A stretch of 64,000 nucleotides of DNA from Flavobacterium paronense (GTDB lineage: Bacteria; Bacteroidota; Bacteroidia; Flavobacteriales; Flavobacteriaceae). Below are positions 36,746 through 46,480 of the stretch, one piece after another. Made by a program: the position numbers and the translations under genes. How positions within the stretch are numbered: the first letter of the stretch is position 1; the number at the start of each line of letters is the position of its first letter. A model generated the notes under the pieces. That model did no database searches, was not told where the DNA came from, and saw only the letters and a list, made by a program, of their open reading frames with translations. The stretch is taken from assembly GCF_030409795.1 (NCBI RefSeq), contig NZ_JAUFQN010000019.1:310001-374000 (forward strand), written 5' to 3'.

Positions 36746-37819
36746 TTACTTGCTGTATTTCTTTTTGAGGTGTTCAATTATAATAGTTACTCCTTCACTT
36801 GTTTCTGTCGAAGCTGAATTTGTAAAAATGATAAATGCTTTGCCCGTCTCTTTTATAATTTGTACTCGAGTTATAAATGCTCCTGCATTTCCTTCATTGT
36901 ATGCAATGTGATGATTAGTCAATGTGTCAAATTTGTTAAACCAACCAAATGAGAATGTGGGCAAACCATAAAGTAATTTTTCAAAAGTTTGCGATGAAAG
37001 GATTTTTGTTTGTCCTTTAAGTCCTTTCAGTTGTAGTTGAATAAATTTTATGTAGTCGGTCAAACTAACATTGATGTTGCCTGCGGATAAAAGCCAATTT
37101 AATTTGTAATTGTCAAACGGAGGTAAAGGTTTTAAATTTATGTCGTGTCCCCAAGGTTGCAACGTGTCCGTCAAGTTTGGATAGTCAAAACCAAAAACAA
37201 TCCCTAGTGTCTTGCCAAAGTCTGTAACCAATTCTTTGAAAGACTTTTTGCTTACTTTTTCAAGCATTAGTCCAGCTAAAATATAATCAGCGTTTGAAGG
37301 AGTCAAACCATTTTCAATTTGCATAGGTTTTTGAGAAAGAAAATATTTTGCAAGTTGAAAACGTTGCGCTGCATCGTCGCCTTTGATTTGTCTCTTTGTT
37401 GGCTTATCAAAAGTATAGGTGTAGGCTGGCAATGTTCCTCTAAATGTTAGCAAATCCTGCAACGTAATGTCTTGATATTCTTTTCTGCTTTTTTCTTTTA
37501 ATTCTGGAAACAAGTCTAGAAATTTTGTATCCCATTTTATTTGTCCTTGTGCTACAAGCAAAGCAGAAATGAAAGCAGTAATTGCTTTTGTATTTGAACC
37601 AATATGAAACCTGTCATCAGGTTTTGCTTTAAAGTCTGTGTTAATTCTTTGTACACCCAAAGTCTGCAATTCAAAAATTGTATCTGCTGAAACAACTGCA
37701 AATGCAAGCTCTGGAATTTTGTATTTTATTCTGATGCTATCCGCAAAATCAGTTGATGTTTGTCCACTTACAGCAAAGAAAATTGTCAAGAAAAATAAAG
37801 TCGTAAAAAGTCTCTTCAT
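36746..37819 (-). CDS. Serine hydrolase, class C beta-lactamase-like fold
   Basis: The 357-residue protein has a signal peptide (1-20, ending VSGQ) and the S-x-x-K nucleophile motif SNTK (about 75-78) in HIGSNTKAITAF. The later TPSNADYILAG segment lies where the Y-x-N motif usually is but is degenerate. Such proteins include esterases, D-aminopeptidases and penicillin-binding-like enzymes; a true beta-lactamase role cannot be claimed. It is a single gene between two unrelated loci. Confidence 0.82.
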   Translation of the reverse strand: MKRLFTTLFFLTIFFAVSGQTSTDFADSIRIKYKIPELAFAVVSADTIFELQTLGVQRINTDFKAKPDDRFHIGSNTKAITAFISALLVAQGQIKWDTKFLDLFPELKEKSRKEYQDITLQDLLTFRGTLPAYTYTFDKPTKRQIKGDDAAQRFQLAKYFLSQKPMQIENGLTPSNADYILAGLMLEKVSKKSFKELVTDFGKTLGIVFGFDYPNLTDTLQPWGHDINLKPLPPFDNYKLNWLLSAGNINVSLTDYIKFIQLQLKGLKGQTKILSSQTFEKLLYGLPTFSFGWFNKFDTLTNHHIAYNEGNAGAFITRVQIIKETGKAFIIFTNSASTETSEGVTIIIEHLKKKYSK

Positions 37820-37921
37820 AATTTGTAAGGGTCACACTAATATAGCAGACAACATAGTTATATGTGTAAATAATTGGGTGTTTTAAACTCTTTTTACTAT
37901 GTTTCTATGTGGTTTTAAAAT

Positions 37922-39466
37922 TTATCGAATCAATTTCTTCGCCTTCTCCTGAATAATTAAAGCTACCGGTTTGTTCTCGATTTTGCTTTCCAACCAAGAA
38001 ATAATATCCAAATATAAAAAGGCTCTTTTTTCGTAAGGATGGTTTTCATAAACAAGCAATCTTTCATGCAGTTTTATGAATTCTGCTTTGAGTTGATTGG
38101 GGTAAATGTTTTCTAAATTTTTTAAGAATTTAATCATTTCCCGTTGCACTTCATGAAGTTCATTCATTTTGATTAGAAAAGCATACGTATTTTTCAATTG
38201 CACTTCTAAACGATAATCCATTCCGGCTTCAAAGTGAGCAATGACGCTAAGCACACGAGCGAAACAGAGTAAATCTTCACGCATGGTTAGGTTTTTGTTT
38301 TCGATTATTTTCTTCAAATATTCGATGCATTTTTTATTGTTGCCGGCACCAAAATAAAGACAGGCAATTTTATAATAAAAAACCATAATATGATGCTCGT
38401 CAATTCGGTCTTCGTTTTTCTTAATGTTTTTCAAAAGTTCCTCCACCAAATACATGCCGCCTTCAAAATCGCCTTCCAGGAAATGCAAATTTAATTTGCT
38501 GTTATAATAACACAGAAAATATAAGGAACTAAGATTGTCGTTTTTCGGAAAAGAATCTAAAGCAATAGTTTGTTTCAATCGCTCTAAAACATCTTTCATA
38601 TAAGATTTGTGTTTTATCAGATACAAACATTCCAATAGGTAGCTGTTTCCTTTAATATACCAAACCGGATTTAATGAAATCATTTGTGGGTTTTCATCAA
38701 AAAGAGCCACCCATTTACTCGAATATTTATAACAAGAAAGAAAATCTTGAATCAAAAAACTATGCCACAAATGGGCTTTATACAACCATAATTTTTCTCT
38801 GAATCCCAAATTTTCATATTGGTATTTGGGCATTTTATCATTAAAATAGGTGGTGATTTCCTGCATTTCAGCATCACTTTTGGCATAACCGCTTTTCAGC
38901 ATAATGCTGTACAGTTGTAAGGATAAATTGGATAGTTTACTGGCAATTACATTTTGTTTGCTCAAACCCATCGCTTCAATAGTGAGTTCATCAGCCCGAC
39001 TGGCAATGCTTCGGGTGATATATTGCGATTCTATTATTTTTTCTAACTCGACGATTTCAAAAGCAATGTTTTTTTCATCATGTTCAAGTGCAATTCCTTT
39101 GGCTTTATCAAGGATTTTTAAGCTTTGTTTGTACAATCCTTTTTGATATAAAATAGTAGCAAAATCAAGTTGTTCCCGAATTTGAATCCTGATATTTTGA
39201 TTGATAGGATTCATCCGCAAACTAATGAGAATTTGTTTGTATAAATGCGCTTTTAGATTGGAAAGCTGCTGTTTGGTTACAATTTTACTTTTTAGGATTT
39301 CCTCTTCATCATAACTTTTCATTTTATCCAATAAGGTAAAAAGCTGCAAAAATTTGGCATCTTCATTATCGCCTAATCGATTAACATATAGTTTAAATTG
39401 CCGCTTTTCTGATTTAGAAAGGGATGAAATAAGCACAAATAAATTATCTTTTGATTGGTTTGCCAT
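37922..39466 (-). CDS. Helical repeat (TPR-like) protein of unknown function
   Basis: The 514-residue protein is almost wholly alpha-helical and reads like degenerate TPR repeats (for example LYQKGLYKQSLKILDKAKGIALEHDEKN and KIACLYFGAGNNKKCIEYLKKII). There is no signal peptide. The N-terminus (LFVLISSLSKSEKRQFKLYV) is a recognisable pattern in Bacteroidetes proteins of this kind. It is transcribed away from the leu operon; the function is unknown. Confidence 0.65.
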   Translation of the reverse strand: MANQSKDNLFVLISSLSKSEKRQFKLYVNRLGDNEDAKFLQLFTLLDKMKSYDEEEILKSKIVTKQQLSNLKAHLYKQILISLRMNPINQNIRIQIREQLDFATILYQKGLYKQSLKILDKAKGIALEHDEKNIAFEIVELEKIIESQYITRSIASRADELTIEAMGLSKQNVIASKLSNLSLQLYSIMLKSGYAKSDAEMQEITTYFNDKMPKYQYENLGFREKLWLYKAHLWHSFLIQDFLSCYKYSSKWVALFDENPQMISLNPVWYIKGNSYLLECLYLIKHKSYMKDVLERLKQTIALDSFPKNDNLSSLYFLCYYNSKLNLHFLEGDFEGGMYLVEELLKNIKKNEDRIDEHHIMVFYYKIACLYFGAGNNKKCIEYLKKIIENKNLTMREDLLCFARVLSVIAHFEAGMDYRLEVQLKNTYAFLIKMNELHEVQREMIKFLKNLENIYPNQLKAEFIKLHERLLVYENHPYEKRAFLYLDIISWLESKIENKPVALIIQEKAKKLIR

Positions 39467-39618
39467 CGTAAAAATAGGATTGTAATATAAACTAAATCAG
39501 CGCTTTAAAAGAATAATAATTTTGTTTAATAGTGTAATGAATCTAAAAACCACATTTGATTTTGCTAATGCGCTATTTATATTCGTATAAAGAAACTAAT
39601 TTAAGTTTAATAATTGAT

Positions 39619-40785
39619 ATGGAAAATCAAAAAGTTCAAATATTTGACACCACTTTGCGTGACGGTGAGCAAGTTCCGGGTTGCAAATTAAACACGGAAC
39701 AGAAATTAATCATAGCTCAACGTTTAGACGAATTAGGTGTTGATGTTATCGAAGCTGGTTTTCCTATCTCAAGTCCGGGCGATTTTAATTCGGTTGAAGC
39801 CATTTCAAAAGCAGTTAAAAACGCTACCGTTTGCGCCTTAACACGTGCCGTCAAAGAAGATATTGATGCTGCAGCACGAGCAGTTCAATATGCTAAGAAA
39901 CCCAGAATTCACACGGGTATTGGAACTTCCGAATCGCATATCAAATTTAAATTTAATGCCTCACAAGACGAAATAATTAACCGCGCTGCAGAAGCCATTT
40001 ACTACGCAAAATCATTTGTTGATGATGTCGAGTTTTATGCCGAAGATGCCGGAAGAACGGATAATGCTTTTTTAGCCAAAATCTGTAGCGAAGCCATTAA
40101 AGCCGGAGCAACAGTATTAAATATTCCGGATACAACGGGTTATTGTTTGCCTGACGAATATGGAGCCAAAATAAAATACCTTACAGAGAATGTTATCGGA
40201 ATTGAAAAAGCCATTCTTTCCTGTCATTGTCATAACGATTTGGGTTTGGCTACAGCCAACTCAATTGCGGGAGTCATAAATGGTGCACGACAAATAGAAT
40301 GTACCATCAACGGAATAGGCGAAAGAGCCGGAAACACATCACTCGAGGAAGTTGTCATGATTTTAAGACAGCATCCTCGTTTGGGTTTAGATACGAATAT
40401 CAATTCTAAATTGTTGTATAGTACTAGTCAGATGGTTTCCGACCATATGGGAATGCTAGTGCAACCCAACAAAGCCATTGTAGGTTCGAATGCTTTTTCT
40501 CACAGCTCAGGAATTCATCAGGACGGAATGATTAAAAACAAATCAACCTATGAAATCATTGACCCAAAAGAAGTTGGGGTTACTGATTCTTCCATTATCC
40601 TTACAGCTCGCAGTGGTCGGGCAGCATTGGCTTATCGTGCAAAAAAAATAGGATATGAACTGACCAAACTTCAATTGGATATTGTTTACCTAGAGTTTGT
40701 CAAATTAGCCGATAGAAAAAAAGAAATCATAGATGACGATGTGCATCAAATTATTCAAAATAGTAACATCGGGATTTTAATATAA
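39619..40785 (+). CDS. leuA: 2-isopropylmalate synthase, short form
   Basis: It condenses acetyl-CoA and 2-oxoisovalerate, the first step of leucine synthesis. I place the start at the ATG at 39619 ([21 protein letters not shown]), because the upstream in-frame ATG at 39556 adds a non-conserved 21 residues in the promoter region. That gives 388 residues. Catalytic motifs are clear: the DTTLRDGEQ signature, HCHNDLG and the [10 protein letters not shown] segment. The protein stops at about 388 residues and so lacks the C-terminal leucine-binding regulatory domain of 500-residue LeuA, suggesting no classical feedback inhibition through that domain. First gene of leuACDB. Confidence 0.93.
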   Translation: MENQKVQIFDTTLRDGEQVPGCKLNTEQKLIIAQRLDELGVDVIEAGFPISSPGDFNSVEAISKAVKNATVCALTRAVKEDIDAAARAVQYAKKPRIHTGIGTSESHIKFKFNASQDEIINRAAEAIYYAKSFVDDVEFYAEDAGRTDNAFLAKICSEAIKAGATVLNIPDTTGYCLPDEYGAKIKYLTENVIGIEKAILSCHCHNDLGLATANSIAGVINGARQIECTINGIGERAGNTSLEEVVMILRQHPRLGLDTNINSKLLYSTSQMVSDHMGMLVQPNKAIVGSNAFSHSSGIHQDGMIKNKSTYEIIDPKEVGVTDSSIILTARSGRAALAYRAKKIGYELTKLQLDIVYLEFVKLADRKKEIIDDDVHQIIQNSNIGILI

Positions 40786-40787
40786 TC

Positions 40788-42173
40788 ATGAAAAAGAAAA
40801 CATTATTTGATAAAGTTTGGGATAGTCATGTGGTATCAGAAGTGCCTAATGGTCCACAAATATTATATATCGATCAGCATCTAATTCACGAAGTAACAAG
40901 TCCACAAGCTTTCGCTGAATTAGAAGAACGTAACATTCCGGTTTTTCGTCCACAACAAATCGTCGCCACAGCAGATCATAACGTAGCAACAAAAAATCAG
41001 CATCTTCCAATTGAAGATGATTTGTCCAGAAACCAAGTCGAAATGCTTACTAAAAATTGCGCTAAAAACGGAATTACATTATACGGTTTAGGGCATCAAT
41101 ATCAGGGAATTGTCCATGTTATTGCACCCGAACTTGGCATTACACAACCCGGAATGACAATGGTATGTGGTGACAGTCATACGTCAACACATGGTGCTTT
41201 TGGCAGTATTGCATTTGGAATAGGAACCAGTCAGGTCGCTCAGGTTTTTGCAAGTCAATGTTTGTTACTCAATAAACCTAAAAGTTTACGAGTAAATGTT
41301 AATGGTAAATTAGCCAAAAACGTATCTCCGAAAGATGTGATTTTGTATGTTATTTCAAAAATCGGAACTAATTCGGGTACGGGATATTTCTGTGAATATG
41401 CCGGAAATGTTTTTCGTGAAATGAGTATGGAAGGCCGAATGACGGTTTGTAATATGAGTATTGAAATGGGAGCAAGAGGCGGAATGATTGCGCCAGATGA
41501 AACCACTTTTGACTACATAAAAGGAAGAAAATTTGCTCCGGTTGGAGAAGAGTTAGCTCAAAAAATTGACTATTGGAAGACATTGCCTTCTGATGAAGAT
41601 GCGGTTTTTGATAAAGAATACCATTTTGATGCGGAAGATATTGCACCTATGATTACTTATGGAACTAATCCGGGAATGGGAATAAAAATTACCGAAAACA
41701 TTCCTGTTCTTGAAGATGCTTCTTTTGATAAATCGTTAGATTATATGGGTTTTAAAAAAGGAGAAAGCTTACTCAACAAACCCATAAATTATGTTTTTAT
41801 AGGCAGTTGTACCAATTCGAGAATTGAAGATTTTAGAGTCGTTGCCCAATATATTAAAGGAAAACAAAAAGCTTCCAATGTCAACGCCTTAATAGTTCCT
41901 GGTTCACAACAAGTAGCAAAACAAATTCAAGAAGAAGGATTAACAGCAGTTTTTGAAGCAGCAGGGTTCGAGATACGACAACCGGGTTGTTCAGCATGTT
42001 TAGCCATGAATGATGATAAAGTTCCGGCAGGCGAATATTGTGTTTCTACATCTAATAGAAATTTTGAAGGAAGACAAGGGCAGGGAGCAAGGACACTTTT
42101 GGCAAGTCCGTTAGTAGCGGCAGCCACTGCAATCGAAGGGAAAATTATTGACATTACACAACAATTAAATTAG
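40788..42173 (+). CDS. leuC: 3-isopropylmalate dehydratase large subunit
   Basis: The 461-residue protein is the iron-sulfur subunit that isomerises 2- to 3-isopropylmalate together with LeuD. Cysteine ligands for the [4Fe-4S] cluster are visible in GSCTN and in [25 protein letters not shown] is the aconitase-family signature. It starts 2 bp after leuA and ends 1 bp before leuD, showing tight operon coupling. Confidence 0.97.
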   Translation: MKKKTLFDKVWDSHVVSEVPNGPQILYIDQHLIHEVTSPQAFAELEERNIPVFRPQQIVATADHNVATKNQHLPIEDDLSRNQVEMLTKNCAKNGITLYGLGHQYQGIVHVIAPELGITQPGMTMVCGDSHTSTHGAFGSIAFGIGTSQVAQVFASQCLLLNKPKSLRVNVNGKLAKNVSPKDVILYVISKIGTNSGTGYFCEYAGNVFREMSMEGRMTVCNMSIEMGARGGMIAPDETTFDYIKGRKFAPVGEELAQKIDYWKTLPSDEDAVFDKEYHFDAEDIAPMITYGTNPGMGIKITENIPVLEDASFDKSLDYMGFKKGESLLNKPINYVFIGSCTNSRIEDFRVVAQYIKGKQKASNVNALIVPGSQQVAKQIQEEGLTAVFEAAGFEIRQPGCSACLAMNDDKVPAGEYCVSTSNRNFEGRQGQGARTLLASPLVAAATAIEGKIIDITQQLN

Positions 42174-42174
42174 T

Positions 42175-42780
42175 ATGGAAAAGTTTATACAATTAAAATC
42201 AACCGCTGTTCCATTGCCTATTGAAAATATTGACACGGATCAAATTATTCCGGCAAGGTTTTTAAAAGTGACCGACAAAATAGGATTTGGGAATCATTTG
42301 TTTAAAGATTGGCGCTTTGATGAAAAGAATGAACCGATTTCAACTTTTGTTTTGAATGATCCTACTTATGCAGGAAGTATTTTGGTAGCCGGAGATAATT
42401 TTGGATGTGGCAGTAGCAGGGAACATGCAGCATGGGCTCTGACAGACTATGGATTTAAAGTAATTGTGTCTAGTTATTTTGCCGATATTTTTAAAGGAAA
42501 CGCACTCAACAACGGATTATTACCCATTGTTGTTTCGCCAGAATTTTTGGCCATTGTTTTAAATAAAATACAAGCTGAACCAAAGACAAATTTGATTATC
42601 GATTTAGAAAAGCAAACCATTTCGATAGAAAACACTACTTATATTGAATCTTTTGAAATAGATGCTTACAAAAAAATATGCATGATTAATGGTTATGATG
42701 ACATTGATTTTTTAGTAAACAATAAAGACGTCATCGAAGCATTTGAAAAAACCAGATTACAAACAATAACTACATTATAA
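42175..42780 (+). CDS. leuD: 3-isopropylmalate dehydratase small subunit
   Basis: The 201-residue partner of LeuC forms the substrate-binding swivel domain. It has [13 protein letters not shown] near the N-terminus and [10 protein letters not shown], the typical LeuD signature. It lies one base after leuC and ten before leuB. Confidence 0.97.
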   Translation: MEKFIQLKSTAVPLPIENIDTDQIIPARFLKVTDKIGFGNHLFKDWRFDEKNEPISTFVLNDPTYAGSILVAGDNFGCGSSREHAAWALTDYGFKVIVSSYFADIFKGNALNNGLLPIVVSPEFLAIVLNKIQAEPKTNLIIDLEKQTISIENTTYIESFEIDAYKKICMINGYDDIDFLVNNKDVIEAFEKTRLQTITTL

Positions 42781-42790
42781 TACAGAAACG

Positions 42791-43909
42791 ATGAAATTGA
42801 AAATAGCTGTTTTATCAGGAGACGGAATTGGTCCGGAAGTAACTAAACAAGCCGTGTCAGTCTTAAAAGTGATTGGAGAAGTGTACCACCACCATTTTGA
42901 ATTTGAAGAAGCTTTAGTTGGTGCCATTGCTATTGATAAAACCAATAATCCTTTGCCAGATGCTACATTAGAACTTTGTAAAAATTCAGATGCAGTGCTT
43001 TTTGGGGCTATTGGTGATCCAAAATACGATAATAATCCAGATGCCAAAGTACGACCGGAACAAGGATTGTTAAAACTTAGAAAAGAATTGGGTTTGTTTG
43101 CCAACATCAGACCCATAAAAGCTTTTGAGTCACTTTTAGAAAAATCACCATTGAAAACTTCAATTATTGAAGGAACAGATATGGTTATCTATAGAGAACT
43201 TACGGGCGGAATTTATTTTGGTGAAAAGAAAGTAAGCGATGATGGAGCAACCGCTTCTGATTTATGTGAATATTCCCAATTTGAAATTGAACGTATTGCT
43301 CATTTGGCATTCAAAGCAGCGCAAACCAGAAATAAAAGAGTTACGCTAGTAGATAAAGCGAATGTATTAGAAACCTCTAGATTGTGGAGAAGAGTTGTTA
43401 CTCAGTTAGCCAAAGAATATCCGGATGTAGCTTTAGATTTTCTATTTGTTGATAATGCTGCGATGCAAATGATTTTAAATCCAAAACAGTTCGATGTGAT
43501 ACTTACTGAAAATATGTTTGGAGATATCATATCTGATGAAGGTAGCGTAATTGGTGGTTCAATCGGATTGTTAGCTTCAGCATCAGTTGGAAATGATAAT
43601 GCATTATTTGAACCCATTCATGGTTCATATCCTCAAGCTAAAGGGAAAAACATTGCTAATCCTATTGCTGCTATTCTTTGTGCCGCTATGCTATTAGAGC
43701 ATTTTGGATTAAAAGAAGAAGCAAAAGCTATTGAAAAGGCTGTTGAGCAATCTTTAGAAAATAATATTGTTACACCCGATTTGAATTCGGTCCGAAATTT
43801 TGGAACAGATTATGTGGGAAGTGCTATTGCCAATTTTATACTAAATGTTGATGATAGCAATTATATTAATCATGAAAATATCCGAATAGGGAAATCCATA
43901 ATTATATAA
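42791..43909 (+). CDS. leuB: 3-isopropylmalate dehydrogenase
   Basis: The 372-residue enzyme oxidises and decarboxylates 3-isopropylmalate with NAD. Family signatures are GDGIGPEVT near the start, RELTGGIYFGEK in the substrate pocket and NMFGDIISDEGSVIGGSIGLL. The last gene of leuACDB, followed by a strong terminator; ilv genes are not in the window. Confidence 0.97.
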   Translation: MKLKIAVLSGDGIGPEVTKQAVSVLKVIGEVYHHHFEFEEALVGAIAIDKTNNPLPDATLELCKNSDAVLFGAIGDPKYDNNPDAKVRPEQGLLKLRKELGLFANIRPIKAFESLLEKSPLKTSIIEGTDMVIYRELTGGIYFGEKKVSDDGATASDLCEYSQFEIERIAHLAFKAAQTRNKRVTLVDKANVLETSRLWRRVVTQLAKEYPDVALDFLFVDNAAMQMILNPKQFDVILTENMFGDIISDEGSVIGGSIGLLASASVGNDNALFEPIHGSYPQAKGKNIANPIAAILCAAMLLEHFGLKEEAKAIEKAVEQSLENNIVTPDLNSVRNFGTDYVGSAIANFILNVDDSNYINHENIRIGKSIII

Positions 43910-43936
43910 AGAAAGTTAGTTGGTTTAGTTTTTTGA

Positions 43937-43968
43937 AGATAGATTGCGTGAGCAATCTATCTTTTTTA
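43937..43968. terminator. Bidirectional terminator between leuB and the TPM operon
   Basis: AGATAGATTGC and GCAATCTATCT form a perfect 11-bp stem with loop GTGA and a T run on the plus side. It ends the leu operon and, from the other strand, abuts the TPM-protein stop at 43969. Confidence 0.9.
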
Positions 43969-44781
43969 TTACCAGCTGCCGCCGCTTCCGCCACCGGAAA
44001 ATCCACCGCCGCCAAATCCGCCACCGAATCCACCGCCACCGCCAGAACTTCCACCACCGAAACCGCCACCGCCAAATCCACCGCCACTGCTTCTGCCAAG
44101 GCTGCTCAATAGGATGATATCCGTGAGACTCATTCCGCCACCACCTGAGTTTCCGTTGTTGCCACCATTATTTTTGTTTTTAGAAATAATGATTATGATG
44201 ATTATAATGATAATTATTATAGGAACAATTGGAAATTTTTCTCCTTTTTTAGATTGATTTCGTTCGCCTTTGTATTTGCCTTTGAAAACATCAAAAATGG
44301 CATCAGTTCCTTTGTCTAAACCTTTGTAATAACTTCCGGCTTTGAACTCAGGGATGATAATATTTCGGGTTATTTCTCCTCCAATTCCTGCTGTTAGTCT
44401 GTCTTCCAATCCATAGCCTGCTGAGATCCAAATTTTCCTCTCGGCTTTCGCCAAAAGAATAATAACACCATTGTCGTTTTTTTTGCTACCACCAATTCCC
44501 CAGGTTTGCCCCCATTTTGGTGTAAGTATTCCAATATCTTCGCCTTTTAAGCTTTCAATCGTAATAACCACAATTTGGGTAGAAGTAGAATCGGAATACC
44601 GAATCAGTTTTTCTTCTAATTGTGACTTCTCCGTTGCGCTTAAAACATTCGCATAATCATAAACCGAAGTTTGGAATGAAGGTTTTTCAGGAATAGTATA
44701 TTGCGCAAAACTAACTTGACTAACCAATAAACAAATGAATAGTTTCAGGGGAAACGATATTTTTTTTATGTACTGTATCAT
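43969..44781 (-). CDS. TPM-domain membrane protein (YgcG-like) with glycine-rich tail
   Basis: The 270-residue protein has a signal peptide (1-26), a TPM domain (about 35-165: VYDYANVLSATEKSQLEEKL to AGYGLEDRLTAG), one membrane helix (IVPIIIIIIIIIIII, about 185-205) and a strongly glycine- and serine-rich C-terminus (GGGGFGGG). TPM proteins of this type are linked to membrane or photosystem quality control in other organisms, but the function in Bacteroidetes is open. Its start overlaps the preceding TPM gene by 4 bp. Confidence 0.85.
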   Translation of the reverse strand: MIQYIKKISFPLKLFICLLVSQVSFAQYTIPEKPSFQTSVYDYANVLSATEKSQLEEKLIRYSDSTSTQIVVITIESLKGEDIGILTPKWGQTWGIGGSKKNDNGVIILLAKAERKIWISAGYGLEDRLTAGIGGEITRNIIIPEFKAGSYYKGLDKGTDAIFDVFKGKYKGERNQSKKGEKFPIVPIIIIIIIIIIIISKNKNNGGNNGNSGGGGMSLTDIILLSSLGRSSGGGFGGGGFGGGSSGGGGGFGGGFGGGGFSGGGSGGSW

Positions 44782-45218
44782 TCTCCTAAAGATATTTCGT
44801 TAGACAATTCATTGATATCATCATCAGCATAAGGGAAATATGTTTTGAGTTGCTCACCGGCTTTTAATATTCCGTCAATAAGACCTTGCTTGAAATTACC
44901 GTTTTTGAACTGATTTTGCATAATTTCTTTAGTAGCATCCCAAAAATCGACGCCTACTTTTTCGTTGATTCCTTTATCGCCATAAATAGCAAACTGTTTG
45001 CTTTTTACAGCCACATAAATGATAACGCCGTTACGTTCCTGGGTATTTTCCATGCTAAGATTACGGAAAACTTCCATTGCTCTGTCGATAGCCGCAATGG
45101 AAGTTTCTTTTTCTATGTGTACTCTAATTTCGCCAGAAGTATTTTTTTCGGCTTTGCCAATAGCTTCAACAATTTCCTGTTCTTCTGCTTTTGTTAAAAA
45201 ATCTTCTACTTTAGACAT
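44778..45218 (-). CDS. TPM-domain protein
   Basis: The 146-residue protein is a cytoplasmic TPM domain (about 5-140: FLTKAEEQEIVEAIGKAEKNTSGEIRVHIE, then VIIYVAVKSKQFAIYGDKGINEKVG). It belongs to the same set as the next TPM protein and LemA, a trio often conserved together in Bacteroidetes. It overlaps the downstream gene by 4 bp. Confidence 0.85.
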   Translation of the reverse strand: MSKVEDFLTKAEEQEIVEAIGKAEKNTSGEIRVHIEKETSIAAIDRAMEVFRNLSMENTQERNGVIIYVAVKSKQFAIYGDKGINEKVGVDFWDATKEIMQNQFKNGNFKQGLIDGILKAGEQLKTYFPYADDDINELSNEISLGE

Positions 45219-45228
45219 TGGGCTAAAA

Positions 45229-45822
45229 TTAGAATTTTACTTCAACTGCTTTGTCCGCACCTACAGCAGCTTCAAAATAAGGTTTTTCCTTAAGACCATA
45301 CAAGCCTGCCAAGATGTTTCTTGGGAAAGTTTTGATGTTGTTGTTGTAGGGTTTAACGGCTTCGTTAAAACGAGTTCTGGCTGTTAAAATTTGATTTTCT
45401 GTACTTGCTAATTCGTCTTGTAATTTCATAAAACTTGCATCAGCCTTTAAGTTCGGATATTGCTCTACACTTACCAATAATCTTGATAAGGAAGAAGAAA
45501 CGCCCGATTGTGCCGAATTGAATGCGGCTAATTGTTCTGGAGTAACATTTTTCGGGTCAATGGTAATGGCTGTTGCTTTGGCACGCGCTTCAATTACAGC
45601 TGTTAAAGTACCTTCTTCATGTTTTGCATACCCTTTTACGGTATTTACTAAATTTGGGATAAGGTCATTTCTTCGTTGATAGGAAGTTTGGACATTTCCC
45701 CAACTTTCTTTAACATCTTGTTCAAGTGTTACTGCAGTATTATAAATCCCACTTGCCCAGCTGTATATTCCGAATATTACAACTACTGCGATAATCCAAG
45801 GTAAAAATTTTCTAAAGTTCAT
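45229..45822 (-). CDS. LemA-family protein
   Basis: The 197-residue protein has one N-terminal membrane helix (LPWIIAVVVIFGIYSWASG, about 7-25) and a long helical domain with the family motif YQRRNDLIPNLVNTVKGYAKHE (about 48-69) and LARTRFNEAVKPYN-like helices. LemA proteins are membrane-linked with unknown biochemistry. It is the first of the LemA-TPM-TPM set and follows a small membrane protein gene by 41 bp. Confidence 0.92.
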   Translation of the reverse strand: MNFRKFLPWIIAVVVIFGIYSWASGIYNTAVTLEQDVKESWGNVQTSYQRRNDLIPNLVNTVKGYAKHEEGTLTAVIEARAKATAITIDPKNVTPEQLAAFNSAQSGVSSSLSRLLVSVEQYPNLKADASFMKLQDELASTENQILTARTRFNEAVKPYNNNIKTFPRNILAGLYGLKEKPYFEAAVGADKAVEVKF

Positions 45823-45863
45823 GTTTGTTTAATTTAAAGTTGTTTTTAATTTTTGTTTTATAA

Positions 45864-46142
45864 TTATATAATTCGTTTTCTAGCCGATAAAAGGTAGATG
45901 AAACCTACTATTGTTCCGAAAAAAAGGAAGCCGAAAACCCAAAGTAATTTTTCAGATGAGTCTATTTTATTCGAATTTGTTACTTCTATTATAGCTAAAA
46001 TCATAAAGGTGGTTAACAATAACAATCCAACAACTAAAAGTGTATTGGCATAGTCAATATGATTTATTTTTAAGAGTGCTGCAATTATAGTCACAATAAA
46101 AGCTGAAATGAAACTAGGTGCAAGAATTTGATCTGATTTCAT
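45864..46142 (-). CDS. Small membrane protein
   Basis: The 92-residue protein has three predicted membrane helices (about 10-25, 32-52 and 69-86), the last ending FLFFGTIVGFIYLLSARKRII. No family is recognised. It follows the MerR gene by 5 bp and probably belongs to its operon. Confidence 0.65.
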   Translation of the reverse strand: MKSDQILAPSFISAFIVTIIAALLKINHIDYANTLLVVGLLLLTTFMILAIIEVTNSNKIDSSEKLLWVFGFLFFGTIVGFIYLLSARKRII

Positions 46143-46147
46143 AGAAA

Positions 46148-46480
46148 TTAAAGTGTGTTTTTAATATTCAAGAGTTGTGTTTTTACACTTTCCAATTTGC
46201 TTATGATTTCAAACTTGTCAAGCGTTTTCTTTTGTCCTTCTTTTAAATGGGTTTTGGCACCTTCAAGCGTAAAGCCACGTTCTTTGACCAAATGATAAAT
46301 CAGTTGTAAGTTCTTCACATCTTCAGGTGTGAACATTCGGTTGCCTTTCGCATTTTTCTTGGGTTTCAGAATGTCGAATTCTTTGTCCCAAAAACGGATT
46401 AGCGAGGTGTTTACATTAAAAGCTTTGGACACTTCTCCAATGCTGTAATATCTTTTGTCTGGATTTAGTTCTATATGCAT
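46148..46480 (-). CDS. MerR-family transcriptional regulator
   Basis: The 110-residue protein has a MerR-type winged HTH (about 10-75): YYSIGEVSKAFNVNTSLIRFWDKEF, then GNRMFTPEDVKNLQLIYHLVKERGFTLEGAK. The C-terminal part is a short coiled coil without an effector domain. It starts at the last base of the M23 peptidase gene, overlapping by one base, so it is coupled to that gene. Confidence 0.9.
   Translation of the reverse strand: MHIELNPDKRYYSIGEVSKAFNVNTSLIRFWDKEFDILKPKKNAKGNRMFTPEDVKNLQLIYHLVKERGFTLEGAKTHLKEGQKKTLDKFEIISKLESVKTQLLNIKNTL

Noticed and set aside
39556..39618. Upstream start for leuA
   Set aside because: Adds 21 non-conserved residues; the conserved start is the ATG at 39619.
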